Source: Bombus terrestris (Eukaryota; Arthropoda; Insecta; Hymenoptera; Apidae). From it: a stretch of DNA of 64,000 nt. The notes beneath the pieces are model-generated. The model saw nothing but the letters and a program-made list of their open reading frames with translations, ran no database searches and was not told the origin of the DNA. The position numbers were made by a program, and so were the translations under genes. How positions within the stretch are numbered: the first letter of the stretch is position 1; the number at the start of each line of letters is the position of its first letter. Of this stretch, positions 12,781-24,355 are shown in pieces. The stretch lies in assembly GCF_910591885.1 (NCBI RefSeq), contig NC_063271.1, positions 11,649,001 through 11,713,000 on the forward strand, in the 5' to 3' direction.

Positions 12781-13420
12781 GAACCAGACAGCTGGTTCCT
12801 GGTAGCCGCAAGCAACGAGAAGAGGCCAAGGTGTGACAGAGCGTGAACCAGTTGCCTTGGCGTTTCTTTCGTGCTCAAAGAGAGCCAATTACTTGCCGAA
12901 CGATCCCGGAATCACACGGACAGACCAATGGATGGCGCTTCTGTTAGCCAGGGTCGGGTACTGCAATGCAGCTTTCACCCCCTCTTTCCTTCTCTTTCTC
13001 GCAACCAGCCAGCTGCTTCTCTCGTCACCCTTCGCGACACCCTCCGTTCCCGTTTCTCCTCTCACTCTATCTCTTTTTCTCTTTCTCTCTTTCTCTTTTG
13101 TACACACGTCTCTCACCTCCTCGAGCTCGCACTTCCATTTTACGTGATTCGCCCTCTACGCCACGTCTATTTTCCCTTCGCTTTCGCGCACCGTTTTCCT
13201 CTTCAAATGTCACCTCGCGAACGATTAACTTTTGCGCTGCACCCACTCACCCCGTTCTCGCGTCTAGCCTACCCCCTTTTTCACGGCCGTTTGATTGGAG
13301 CCAGCTCTTGACCACCAAAGGGTGGTCCATTAACCACTCACCCCGCTAGCCTTCCGTGTTACCTGTCGTTTTTCCCGATTTTTCCAGAGCTGACTTTTCT
13401 TTCGAACGTTGGTTGCCGGT
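12781..13420. promoter_or_regulatory. Pyrimidine-rich G+C island, possible promoter-like region
   Basis: The plus strand is strongly pyrimidine-biased, with an almost pure C/T run at 13051-13099, and the block holds two CAGCTG E-box cores near its start (12789 and 13011). Three plus-strand frames (12833-13147, 12871-13311, 12966-13349) are open together only because the sequence is T/C-rich, giving Ser/Leu/Phe strings. It could be a promoter or untranslated leader region, or just a polypyrimidine tract. No TATA box or downstream gene is visible. Confidence 0.25.
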
Positions 13421-14332
13421 TGCATCATGGAACGAAATACATAGAGAAAATTTTGTTAGGCTATTCGTGGCTTCTAACAATGCGCAGAAAATGTCTTGCA
13501 TGTAAAATGTATTAGACATATCAGTGGTGTTTTTTCAAGTTGTTAAATTTTGAATTTCGTCGATAAATTTTGTTGTTAGAAGTGGAAGCCAGAGTTTAAT
13601 ATGTAGCTTGAAGTCGAAACTATTTATGTTTATAACATGAATTTTTAATAGAGACGAGAAACCAAATTGCTTTTCAAGTATATAACTGTTGTTTCAGATT
13701 ATTCTTATCGACAATAGTATGCTTGTTTTTCATTATCATAAATACCGATGAAACGCAATATCGACATCAGGAATCTCCTCTAAACCATCAAGTCTAAATC
13801 GAAGCTCTGGCAGAGAGCAAACAATGCTATCCAATAGGTTCCAGCCTCATACATCGAAGTTCAATTTAACTTTGAAACTCGGAGCTTCCAAGTTTCTTCG
13901 ATCACTTATCGAGAATTTACAATACCGCGACATCCGATAATAGGAACCTATGTATTTCGGAAATCTGTTCAACTTTAATTCCACTGAACTCAATTATCTT
14001 CCATACAAGAAATAAACAATTCTGTTGCTTGAAGATAAAACGCTTAGTTATGGTTTCAATTATTTTGAACAAAATTTATTATAATATTATTATATTACAT
14101 ATTATATTATATACTATTACATTACATATGTACATAGTTAAAATAACGAAAAAATTCTACTAAAATTCTACTAAAATTAATAAATATATCCTCATCTCAT
14201 TTGTTTGATTTCAGCATATTATACTATCGATAAATTTCTTAAAATAAAATTTAACCACATGATCTATTCATTTTGTAGGAGAATGATAAATATTTCTTTT
14301 ATTCGTTAACTTGCCACTAGTCTATATCATAA
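13421..14332. other. A+T-rich non-coding stretch
   Basis: No gene is recognised. It contains a degenerate ATATTATATTAC-type low-complexity run at 14080-14130. Confidence 0.4.
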
Positions 14333-14530
14333 CTAGACTGCAGATCTTTGTACAATTCTGAGAAAGTTAAAAATACAAAAATACGCAGAATGCACGTGAT
14401 ATGCAAAAACGTGGAAACATATAAAGTACAGCGGGTTTTATAATATTTAAAAAATAAATTACATTTTTATCTAGGTCCTTTGCTTGTATCCATGAAACTA
14501 TAAATTTACATAAAACTCCGTGAAGTATAA
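14333..14530 (+). repeat. Dispersed A+T-rich inverted-terminus repeat, copy 3
   Basis: It opens with CTAGACTGCAGATCTTTGTA, the best-preserved left end apart from copy 6. It contains CAGAATGCACGTGATATGC, shared with copy 1, and closes with TTACATAAAACTCCGTGAAG, a degraded inverse of the left end. Non-coding. Confidence 0.55.
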
Positions 14531-16446
14531 TAATGGCATTTATTCACTTTTACTAAAAATTATGCAGCATGTTTGAATACTTATAAACGTAGTTTGCGTA
14601 TTCGACAGTATAAAGTCGGAGACGTATAAGAATTACGCAAGCGAGTTCATCGCGCAAATCGTCTTCCTCTGACATCCACTTTATTCATCGTCAAGCAGGG
14701 TTCACGTTTCGAGATGGTCTCTCACAGGGAAACGAAGCGCCGCCAATGAATGGCCAGTGACGAACGACCTCGTAAAGAAGATGGATCGAGACTGACAGGA
14801 ATAGATACGCGGCCAATTATCTTCAGGCCGCTTCAGGTGCGCATCTCGCGAAAACAATGAATCAAACGACCTACTGTCGCCTAGTTATTTGTGTTTTACG
14901 AGGGTGTCGTTCATTCTCTCTTTATCAAATTCTACTTTCTTTAGAGCATGTAAAAATTTCTGAAATTGGTAGTGTTGCAATATATTTAACAATATGTTGG
15001 TAGTTCTAAAACATGTATTTATAAATATACTGCGAATATTATAATTATTATCTGCAGAATGTTCTACATACGAATCATTGTATTATATATAATTAACCAT
15101 AAAAGTATCTAGCCGGATTAAGTATTTAGTATACTTTATCGAAATAAAGCAGTGGAAAGAAAGTCTGAAGGAAATGAATGTTTGACAAATATTTATCATC
15201 GCAGTGCTGTTCCAATAAGTTGAAAATAAAGTACAGTGAAAAATGATATTTTAGGAACTACTGCTGAGTAGATAAAATAAAATATTCATCGTAGAATCGT
15301 ATTCATCGTAGATTTTAGACAGAATCCGAAATAGAAACTAGAATTGTGAAAGAAACTATTTTAGAAGAAATATTTAAGTATAAATTCGTCTATTCTTTGG
15401 GTCAGATAATACGAGCTTCCTTTCTATCTATGTTTCAGTTAAGATTATAACAATTTTTAGACGATATTATTTAGTTAACTAATCAACGATCAAATACCAA
15501 ACAGAAACGAATACCGAAAGTTTCTAGCAACTATTACTATTACCGCCAATAACTAATTACTATTACTGAATTAATTGTCAAAAATAAAAAAATTATCAAA
15601 ATTATCAAAATTCGATTAGAATGAAAGAGTCATCTTCAAATAGAAATTTATCGGTCTGTCTGGACTTTGAATTCACAATTTCTCCATATCCATGATTCAA
15701 AAGTAAAAGATATAATCAAGAGGAAGAAAAAAAGAGGAGAAGGGCTGTTCAATATTTTAGAAGACGACGCAGAGGGATGGCAGAGCGTGTTTATTGAAAT
15801 CGCAGGATCAGCCGAACGCAGGGTATGAATTTTAAGCGGACGCGGGCGTTTTCTGCGTGTCACCTCGATCAGCCGTAGAGCATCGTTCAATTACGCACGT
15901 CCATCGGAGGGGACATTCGATCCGCATGGTCGACCGGTTTCCAATGTTGAAACTCCTATTCTGCCAGTCGCGATTTCGCGCCGCGATATATTTTTCAATA
16001 CACGGTTAAGCGTGGCCAGGAACGTTCGAGAATCGTTGCAGCGAGTTTCAATATCTATCGCATGAACGTCTTTTATCCGAACCTGTTACGCCATTCATAA
16101 AAATTATTCCCTTTAGTTTGACGTTATTTGATTTATGCCTGATGCCTTCAAACGATACGATGTTTCAGATTAGATAACAGAGGCATACTTTATCATATAG
16201 ATATTGATGTTTGTTTTAACGGCGTTTTCTACGATATACTAGAATTTGTAGAAAAATTCTTGATATAGCGAGTAAACTAAAAAAAGGAAGATAAGTAAGA
16301 AATTGATGTTGGGAAAGAGAGTGAAATTTCTTGATAGTTCTAAATTAAAGTAATCGTAACAACGCCAAGTCATTGTTTACACAATTAATTTCACATTAAT
16401 TTTCTTAATTAATTATCATCTTCATAAATTTCTTATTAATTTCTCA
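14531..16446. other. Mixed non-coding stretch
   Basis: A+T-rich, with two G+C rises at about 14690-14880 and 15770-16080. The 80-codon minus frame at 15648-15890 is not convincing. A Tc-like terminus look-alike (TTTGAATACTTATAAACG) occurs at 14572 without a partner. Confidence 0.4.
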
Positions 16447-17107
16447 TTAACCTCTTAGGTAGAGTTGAATTTTGTGCGGGGCTGTTTCTCTGTACGACAG
16501 AGTTTGACGCGAATTACGCGTAGACGATACAACACTGCAATGTGTGACAGATAATGATATTCTCTACGCAAGCACATTGGACTGAAGTTTTTTGATAATT
16601 AAATTATAATTTTTCTTAATGATATGATGCATATACTTTAGCTTTAATAATGTACTTTAATAATTAATAATACAATTGAGTGTGATATATTTTAAAGCAC
16701 GTCGCATGGACCCACGGCACAAATTTCATACGCATAGCGCGATGGTGTTTTTCAAATAGCTCTTTGTTTTCTATTTTGAACAGACATTTTGAGGTTAAAG
16801 ATTCTAAAAAATGAAAATGGATACGGATCGGCATGTTAAGAAGAGCATCTAATAAAGGTATATCTATTTTAATGGAAAACAACAATTGATATTTGACACT
16901 GGCGTATCGAAAACAAAGACTATATATTCTGCCTGTATATTGTTAACACTGTTATAAAATGTTGCAAGGACAAGAAAAGTGTGAAGTAAGACAAATGAAA
17001 AAGATTATGTAGTTCAAACGGTGTGCGAGCCACTATAGTGGCGCGTCGTAATATAAGGTTACATCCGCGAAAGTTACTATAGTGGTGCACCGTATCTAAG
17101 AGGTTAA
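16447..17107. mobile_element. piggyBac-like non-autonomous element with TTAA ends
   Basis: The ends are inverted: TTAACCTCTTAGGTA on the left and TATCTAAGAGGTTAA on the right, one mismatch in 15 including the TTAA that piggyBac-type transposases duplicate. The left end carries two hairpins, CTCTGT(16488-16493)/ACAGAG(16497-16502) and ACGCG(16507-16511)/CGCGT(17-base span ending 16521). The right end carries the palindrome CCACTATAGTGG at 17030-17041 and a near copy at 17074-17085. Known piggyBac ends also have palindromic subterminal sites bound by the transposase C-terminal zinc-binding domain. The 73-codon minus frame at 16664-16885 shows no transposase motif, so the element is probably non-autonomous. 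Confidence 0.6.
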
Positions 17108-17139
17108 TCAGTCTCAAATTGACGCTTAGAATTATTTTA

Positions 17140-17302
17140 TCAGTTTTATATACCATTAGCAAATTGTAAATTGCGAAATGCACGTAATATGAAAAAATAT
17201 ATAAAGTATTCAAAATATAGTGCCTCTTAAGTACAATAGTTAGTAGGTAGACTTCTTAATTATACTGTGGAAAATATGAATTTGCATAAAAATCAGCAGT
17301 CT
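17140..17302 (+). repeat. Dispersed A+T-rich inverted-terminus repeat, copy 4
   Basis: The core AAATGCACGTAATATGAAAA and AAAGTATTCAAAATATAGTG matches copies 1, 5 and 6, and the right end TTTGCATAAAAATCAGCAGT (17281-17300) is well preserved. The left end is eroded. The copy lies only about 30 bp beyond the right TTAA of the piggyBac-like element. Confidence 0.55.
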
Positions 17303-20300
17303 AATCATTAGCTTAATTTATTCTAAGATATTATAACACTAATATAAAGACGATTTCGTGTTATTCAATTCTTCTTGCATAAAAATTCCGCAATTCACTA
17401 ACGCTTACTATGAGAGAATCTTACGGTAGATCTCTCTAAATCTTCAAGGGTAGCTCACCCTCGAATGAGCAACAATGACAGGAGAATAAAATCGGCGCGA
17501 CAGGGGTCTGTTACCGAAGAAATGGAAGGATCGTCAGGGGTGTGCCTTAATATGAAGAGATCCATTTTAAATTCATCCACGTCACGATGATTACACCGAT
17601 TCAAGGGCCTTCCCTTCGCCAATCGCATTTAGGCTATCGAGCAGGGTGGATGTAGACTCCCTTCTGTCGTTCTATCTTATCAGTGTAACAAGTCACCAAT
17701 CAATTGCTGTCTTGTGCTTGAAATTTCGCTGATTCGTCATCGGTCGTTTTAGAAATTTCTTAAATATATCACTCTCCTTTGAACCTGCTTACTATAATGT
17801 TAGTATGAGTCATGTATTTTTGTCGGAATTTCTGTAACATGGTCCTGATGAACTGATTGATTATACGTTTGGTTCTTAGAATACGTTTGATTATACGAAA
17901 ATAGATTTGGGGATATCAACACTACAGCTTGTTATGAGAGCAAGAGATGATGTTTCAAAACGGAGAATCTGAACAAAGAATGAAGCTGCTTATTCCTTTG
18001 TTTCTCTTCTTTTATCTCATAGATATATGGAGAGTTGTTTGTTATATCAATCTCTGGTATTCTATTAGTTTTTTTTTATATTTCATAGCATGATATTATG
18101 AGAAACACGAGTATTTACACACACAACATACAGTTAAAGGATTAAGTGATCAAACAAATTTTTAAACTGTTTAAAAGCCTAATTTCTCTCAGTGATTAAA
18201 AAAGCTAATGAATTCTTCCAACGTCTACTCGTTATTCCATTCTTTGTTGTTACACCATCACAAACGTTCTCGTGTTTTTCGAAAGAAACCATCTTGCATG
18301 TTCTCAGATTTCCGCGAGGTCCTCGATCCGATGTCCGGCAATGGCCATTATCATTCAAGTGGTTGTTTCTCGCGCGAAGATTATCGTGAATTAATTTGGG
18401 AAAACAGCAAAGCACGATGACGCACACGTTAGACGACGAAGAAAGGAATTTTCTCATTTCCGTTCCGCATCACCAGTAACTCGACGAGTGTACGAGCTTC
18501 GACGCGACAGCCTTCGCGCGTAAATTTTTTGGTTTAACTGGCAGCGATTTTACGCGGTCGAACTTGAAGAAACCGTGTTTCAACGATGCGTCGGGGTCGA
18601 TGACCGCCATGACGAAATTTTCACGCGAGAAATCCACGAAAAACGTTACTTTCACTCGGTTTATCTTGATGAATTTTTGTCAAATTTTTCTTTAAAAATG
18701 TTTATCGAAACAGAATATCAACAGAACAGAACTTCCACGTGTAAGTAACAAACAAACAGCGAGAATAAAAAAAAGAGTTATAGTCGTCTTTGTATCCTGA
18801 AGAGTCTTAATATCTTTCGCGCTCTTGCATGTGTGTGACTGCACGTATCTGTATGCGTGTATCTATGCAACTATCATTATATTCCAACAATTTTCATAAA
18901 CTTATAGTTTAAGATTATTTTGAGAAATTATTTTATCAGTAACTATTAGGAATTATTTTATCAGTGAAATTTTTATATCAGGTCATTATTGAAAAAGTAG
19001 AAATTATTTTCATTGGAAAATAAAATTATTTACACGTTTTGAATTTATAAAGGAATATAAGTGTTAGAAGAATTTTTAATGCGCTTGGAGGTTTTTGAAC
19101 TACTTCGATAGACTTTTAGTTAATACAAGCAGCAGTAACTTCCAAGATTACATGGAAATGAGAACCAGAAGAACAGGCGTAATCGTTTTCGAAATGAAGA
19201 ACAAATCTCAGCGCGAATGAAATCCATTTTAATGAGAATGGCAGGTCCCTTGAATATTAACCTTTTAACTGGGACGTTCCTTAATCAGAAACTCCTTTGG
19301 ATATAGAGTTGGAAATTGACGAAGGCAAATTAATTGTAGCTATTCTAATTTTAGTCCTTAGTAACATAAATGTGAAACGATATATTCTTAATTCAAATGA
19401 AATAATTAAGAGAGATTTTTGGATAAATAAATTATTATTTTATATTGTTACCTTTCTTTATCTAGTTATTACCACTGATTCTAAATTTTAATCGACATAC
19501 ATGGTACGTTCAGATCAGTGGAAACTTACTACCATTGTTCCATAATAAAAAAAATAATTCAATTTTAATTTAAACCATTCTTCCTGTTCATTAAAAATAT
19601 TCTTGTTTCTCTTCGTCGTTTATTTTATATTTTGTTACCTAGAGCATACATTATTTCATCTTATACGTTGTACTTCTAAAGGAATTAAACTCAGCTTATA
19701 AATTCAACAATTGCAACTCTATCATTCGAATTGAAAAATTTCTTGAAACAATTCCAAAATCTCACTGGAACATTTTTAAGCAATCCCATTGCATATTTGT
19801 TGTGTTTTTCCGCATGGTACGATGTAATAAACAAAACAAAAGATTGAATTGAGAGCGTCAGTCAACAAGCGAGCTCGACACGATATAACGAATGGAACCG
19901 CTGCCAAGAGCAAACGATCGAAAGTCCATATTTGTTTAAACAAATTCGACACGAGAGAAACGTATTTTCTCGAAACGTTTCCTGACTTGACGTTCCATTT
20001 CTGCATGTTCGAAGCCACCAGTCGTTAATTATCTGTCCCGTTGCTGTGTCTCTCGCATCTTTTGATAGACGTAACCTGATTTCCATCGAAAAATCTAGCC
20101 TCGTGTCACGTTAGATGAAACCTAGTCAATAATTATATCCGTCGTGTGACAGAAAAGGGTCGTTCCTTTTCGAAGAACTCGCTACGACCAACTTAATTAC
20201 ATAGCAGAACATGATCGACTCTCGATCAGCAGAGCTTTTTAGGATTTTGGAAATTACAGGAGCGATCTCTTGATGTGACACATATAATTAACTCCGTTTG

Positions 20301-20419
20301 AGCATGTAGTTTCGTACTTTTTTTCAACGTTAGTCATATAACATTAATAATACTGATATGATATTTATCATATTTAATTTCGAGGCTGTAAAATTCAAGG
20401 CTAGGAAGTTTCTGATTAA
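17303..20419. other. Mixed non-coding stretch
   Basis: Short G+C rises occur at about 17410-17660 and 18270-18660, otherwise A+T-rich. Opposing frames at 18179-18457 (minus) and 18192-18420 (plus) overlap and are not called. No repeat family from elsewhere in the window recurs. Confidence 0.4.
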
Positions 20420-21084
20420 GGGGGTGTCCTGAATTAGAATGTTCTAAGACAGCATTTTCTTTGTGATTTTTTTTTAGAAGGGAAAGAATGAAATGAAGTT
20501 ATTGAATTTTGAGGTATGGTTTTATATATATTTAAAGAATGGAAAAAAATTTTTTTTACTTTAAAAAAATTATAACAGATTTCTAAGCCTATTTCAAGGG
20601 TGTCTTGTCGCCGCAGGGCAGGAAAGATCTACCCCGTACTTCTTGACAGAAACAAAACAATAAAAGAGGATCAAATTATTATATATTTTTCTTCTGGGTG
20701 AACTAAACAACGGCAGAAAAAAAGTTTATTTAAATAATTGTTGTAGTACCTTAAAGTTTATTTTTCTTTAAAGATCACTTTTTTTCTAAACCCGCCAAAA
20801 TTTTTAATTTTACATTTTTTCTGCCGTTGTTTAGTTCACCCAGAAGAAAAATATATAATAATTTAATCCTTTTTTGGTTTTTTGTTTCCGTCAAGAATTA
20901 CGAGATGGGTTTAGAAATCTTAGAAATCTGTTATAATTTCTTTTTTACTTAAAAAAAAACTTTTTCTACTCGTTAAATATATATAAAACCATACTTCAAA
21001 ATTCAATAACTTCATTTCTTTCTTCCCGTCTAAAAAAATCACAAAAAAACGCCGTTGTAGAACATTCTAATTCAGGACACCCCC
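20420..21084. mobile_element. Foldback (long inverted repeat) DNA element
   Basis: Two arms, 20420-20723 and about 20813-21084, are near-perfect inverses around a loop of roughly 90 bp. The outer tips are GGGGGTGTCCTGAATTAGAA and its complement; the inner tips share GGGTGAACTAAACAACGGCA. The left arm has about 50 extra bases (near 20590-20640, including CGCCGCAGGGCAGG) missing from the right arm. Flanking bases are TTAA on the left and ATAA on the right, so a TTAA target duplication with one change is possible. No coding capacity. The arms should form a stable hairpin in RNA or single-stranded DNA. Confidence 0.8.
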
Positions 21085-21813
21085 ATAAAATTTTTAGCTA
21101 TTAAGGAAGTAGCTATTAAGGAATGAAGATTAGGAATTAATTCCTATTGATCTTTTGATTAATATTATACAATACACGATGTAAATAATCTTGTAACGTC
21201 TAAGTAAGTCGATGTTGTTGCTGGTTCTTCTGCGAGATAATAGATAGAAGCATAGAAAATATTGATCAAAAGTTGCTTGGTCGAGACGCGAAAGAAGCGC
21301 TGAAAGTGCAAAACTCGCATTTTATCCTTCGTTTCGTAAAAGTTTGGCGTAGCAAGCATACATCAGAATAAAGGAGCAAGTGGTGGTCTGTAGCTGGCGA
21401 ATAATTGTGTTCGAGATGCACCTCGCGAACAGTAGATAAAAAATCCTAAAAATCCTGGAGTTTTATTAGCCAAGTTCGAGACATCTTTCTTCAAAAGTAT
21501 CGTTTTTTCCCGATATCCTACCCAAGAGAAATGAATTTCATCTTCGAGTTTTCTTCCCTCTTAAACTTTCAAGCCCTTGCAATTTGAATTAATTAATGGA
21601 ATCAGTATTTTACATAAGAGTATAAAATTTTATACAGGATTAAAATTTTACATTACAATTTTCTTATACGTGTGTCGCACAAATTAGTGTCGCATAATTT
21701 TGTAAATTTTTATAGAATTTTTTTCTAATTTTATATCGTGTATGCGTATTTGAAGATAATCACAAATTTATTGTACATCTAAAAATGTATATATGTAAAC
21801 TGATTTACATTTT
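21085..21813. other. A+T-rich non-coding stretch
   Basis: Nothing is recognised. It begins with a small direct repeat, AGCTATTAAGGAA, twice at 21097-21122. Confidence 0.4.
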
Positions 21814-22188
21814 GTGAAAATTCATTTCCCACAGCACTATAACCTTAAAAGCTTTCAACCCCTGACTGATATTCTTGGGTCATGGGTAACCACAATTTGG
21901 GTTAGAGTTAAGTTGGATTACTTAATTTTAATCTTCATCGAATTCCATTTAAAGTATACGAGAACTATTAATAAAATTTATGGTATAAAATATGGAATAC
22001 CAGATAAGATCGGATGTTCTGAAATTAAGGAACCTGTAGCCCAAATAATTGTAGTTATCTGTAACATGTATAATTCAACTGAGAGTATGACATTCAATGA
22101 ACTTTCAACTCTTCTAAAATATCAATTATTCTACCACTTTTTCTCTCTATGTTACTTCAAACTTAGGAAATATTGCTATCCTCCTTAA
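21814..22188 (+). CDS. Unrecognised 124-codon open frame
   Basis: An open frame in A+T-rich DNA where stops are frequent. The product is mixed rather than low-complexity, with a hydrophobic patch around residues 35-45 (YLILIFIEF) and several Cys in the second half. I recognise no family. It ends just before the 203-bp tandem repeat at 22211. A frame this long is not far from chance expectation in a 64-kb window. Confidence 0.15.
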   Translation: MKIHFPQHYNLKSFQPLTDILGSWVTTIWVRVKLDYLILIFIEFHLKYTRTINKIYGIKYGIPDKIGCSEIKEPVAQIIVVICNMYNSTESMTFNELSTLLKYQLFYHFFSLCYFKLRKYCYPP

Positions 22189-22210
22189 AAGGATATGATA
22201 ATATCTTCGG

Positions 22211-22670
22211 ATAATGATACTTGTTCTCCAAATCTTCAAAATCTCCCACTCAAGACTCCAATCGAAATCACCCACTACAATTATACATTACAAACCAAAA
22301 TCTCTACTAAAATTGCAATTATTCTTTCGCTTATCTTTCTTCCTACACTATTTCAATTTCAACAAACCTTCTCATTCTTGGTCCACACATACAACAACGT
22401 CTTCGAATTAAGATATGCGTTCTCCAAATGTTTTCAAAGGCACCATCCTAAAGTCCTATGAAACTCATCTACTGCATTTATACATTGCAAGCTCCAACCA
22501 AAATCTCCACTAAAATTGCAATTATTCTATCAGTTTTCTTTCTTTCTATATTATTTCAATCTTAACAAACAACGTGCTTCCTCTGCACGTGCAACAGTAC
22601 TTTCATATTAAGATAGCTCTTCGTTACATTTTCCAACTGTGCCATTTAAACTCCTATCAAAATCATAAAA
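22211..22670. repeat. Tandem repeat, 203-bp period, about 2.3 copies
   Basis: Unit 1 (22211-22413) and unit 2 (22414-22616) both contain CCAAAATCT(C/A)TACTAAAATT-like and TATTTCAATTTCAACAAAC-like blocks. The shared string TAAAATTGCAATTATTCT starts at 22308 and again at 22511. A partial third unit follows (AAGATAGCTCTTCGTTACAT onward). Divergence between units suggests an old duplication. The 88-codon frame at 22195-22461 lies across the repeat and is probably not coding. Confidence 0.7.
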
Positions 22671-24199
22671 TCGAGAGAAAACTCTTGCTCGAAAAACAGA
22701 GGTTCGTCCTTCGATATCCATCATCTTGCGAAAAATCCAGGAAAAACACATCCCAGCATCAATAAGATCTCTCAATAAAGGATCTGGAGTCTGCTGGTCG
22801 TCTGTTTTTTCTCGCTCGAAACTCGACGGTCTGGGGATGGGTAAAGCGAGGAGTCGAAGAAAACATTTCAACTCGGATTACCAGCTCGGTTATTCGTGTC
22901 CCTTTCTCCTCGTATCTTCTTCTTCTTCCTTTTTTCTCGTCGGACCAGTGGAACGGATCCGATCGGATAGTTTTTGGCAGAGGCACGCCCCTACCCTCTG
23001 CTAGGATTACGTGAGAGAACTGATCGTTGATTAAAATCTCGAAAGAAGCGGAATTAAAGCTTTTCGCAGGGGACGCCGTTTAATCTCCTCTTCGCGGCGT
23101 TGCTTTTCGTTGTTCAGTCGGTTTCCACGAATCTCCGTTGCACCAACTGATTTCAAACGTTTCCGTTTCGTCATCCTGACCAGCTGCAGACCAACAGTTT
23201 GCCTCTTCAGCTAGCAATTCTCCAAGAAAACGGCCCAACTTGGCGAGCGGCTTTTGAAACTACACAACTTTTACATTCTGTCTTTCTCTTTCTTCATTTT
23301 CTTTTCCGTTTATAGTTTGACGCTTTAGATGGTAGAACTGCAGGTTTAGTGACGGATAAGACACGTGCTTTTTAAGGGTTCTAAACCTTCGGATCTTTCA
23401 CTCAGCTGTAGATCTATCTCTTATGACATTTCGTGACAAATTTCGAGTTGGTGGACAATAGTCTCAAGTATGAGATTTTAAGATTAATTACAGTTGATGT
23501 ATTTGGTGCATTATGCAAATATGCGAACATAATGTTCCTATAGATTCTTGATTATTACAGACACTACAATTACAAACTTAAAACGATATTACAAAATCAA
23601 CTATTTAGTTTATATTAAATTTATTCTTTATTTAATAATAAGTAATTTGAATATTTGGCCTCAATATAAGAGATATTTTATTTATGATAGTATACATACA
23701 TTGAAATAATAAGGACGTATATGAAAAGTAAATTTAGTGTTCATAAGTTAATGAAAGGATTGTCATAGAAATAGAAAAAGATTATTAATGATAAATTATT
23801 AAAAAACGAATTATCTTTTCGGCGAACAGAACTACGTTGACGCGAATTTCGCGTTTCGTAGAGTTTCAAAGTTGCACGTTTTCTGGTCCAGACATTTACT
23901 AACGAAGATAAATTATTCGTCGGCAAGCGGAGAGAAAGTGCGGGAATCGAGCAAATATAAGGAGGATTTGTAAACGAACGTCGTAAGGATTTTAGAGTTG
24001 CCGAAAACGCGAGACATACAAACGGAATCCTTCATTTTGTTGACCGGGAGTTGGCAGACGGATCTTTGGATAAAGGAGGGGAACGTCGAACAGAAATAAT
24101 TAGGCAAACACCTATGTCGCGCCGCTTTAATCAAACTTCATTTCAAATTTAACTTTACCAAACTTAACTTTTCATCTTTTGCCTCATCTAAAGAAATAC
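22671..24199. other. G+C island then A+T-rich DNA
   Basis: The first 600 bases are a G+C-rich island with overlapping plus and minus frames (22726-23004, 22608-22871, 22759-22986), none convincing. The remainder is A+T-rich apart from a small rise at 23820-24110. Confidence 0.4.
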
Positions 24200-24201
24200 T
24201 A

Positions 24202-24355
24202 GGTTGTCCGAAAAGTGATTTTCTTTTACAGACCCGTCTTTTACAACAACTCATCTTTATACAAACATGAAACCTAATCTGTCGAACGTTGTGATCTTTA
24301 ATTTGAAAGAACAAAATGGATCGTGAACAAAACGAAAGAAATTTTTCGGACGACC
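24202..24355 (+). mobile_element. mariner deletion derivative
   Basis: The left terminus GGTTGTCCGAAAAGTGATTT is matched by the inverse right terminus AATTTTTCGGACGACC. The left flank is TA and the right flank TG, a decayed TA target duplication. Between them is sequence like a mariner 5' leader, with an ATG at 24315 (ATGGATCGTGAACAAAACG) that runs straight into the right terminus. This suggests an internal deletion that removed the transposase body. Confidence 0.65.

Noticed and set aside
12871..13311. 146-codon frame with two companions in other frames
   Set aside because: The sequence is a pyrimidine tract, so every plus frame lacks stops and gives Ser/Leu/Phe/Pro strings.
19262..19275. 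TTTTAACTGGGAC near 19264, with an inverse-like GTCCCAGTTAAAA at 36777, as possible ends of one element
   Set aside because: They are more than 17 kb apart, with no matching flanks and no similarity beyond about 12 bases.
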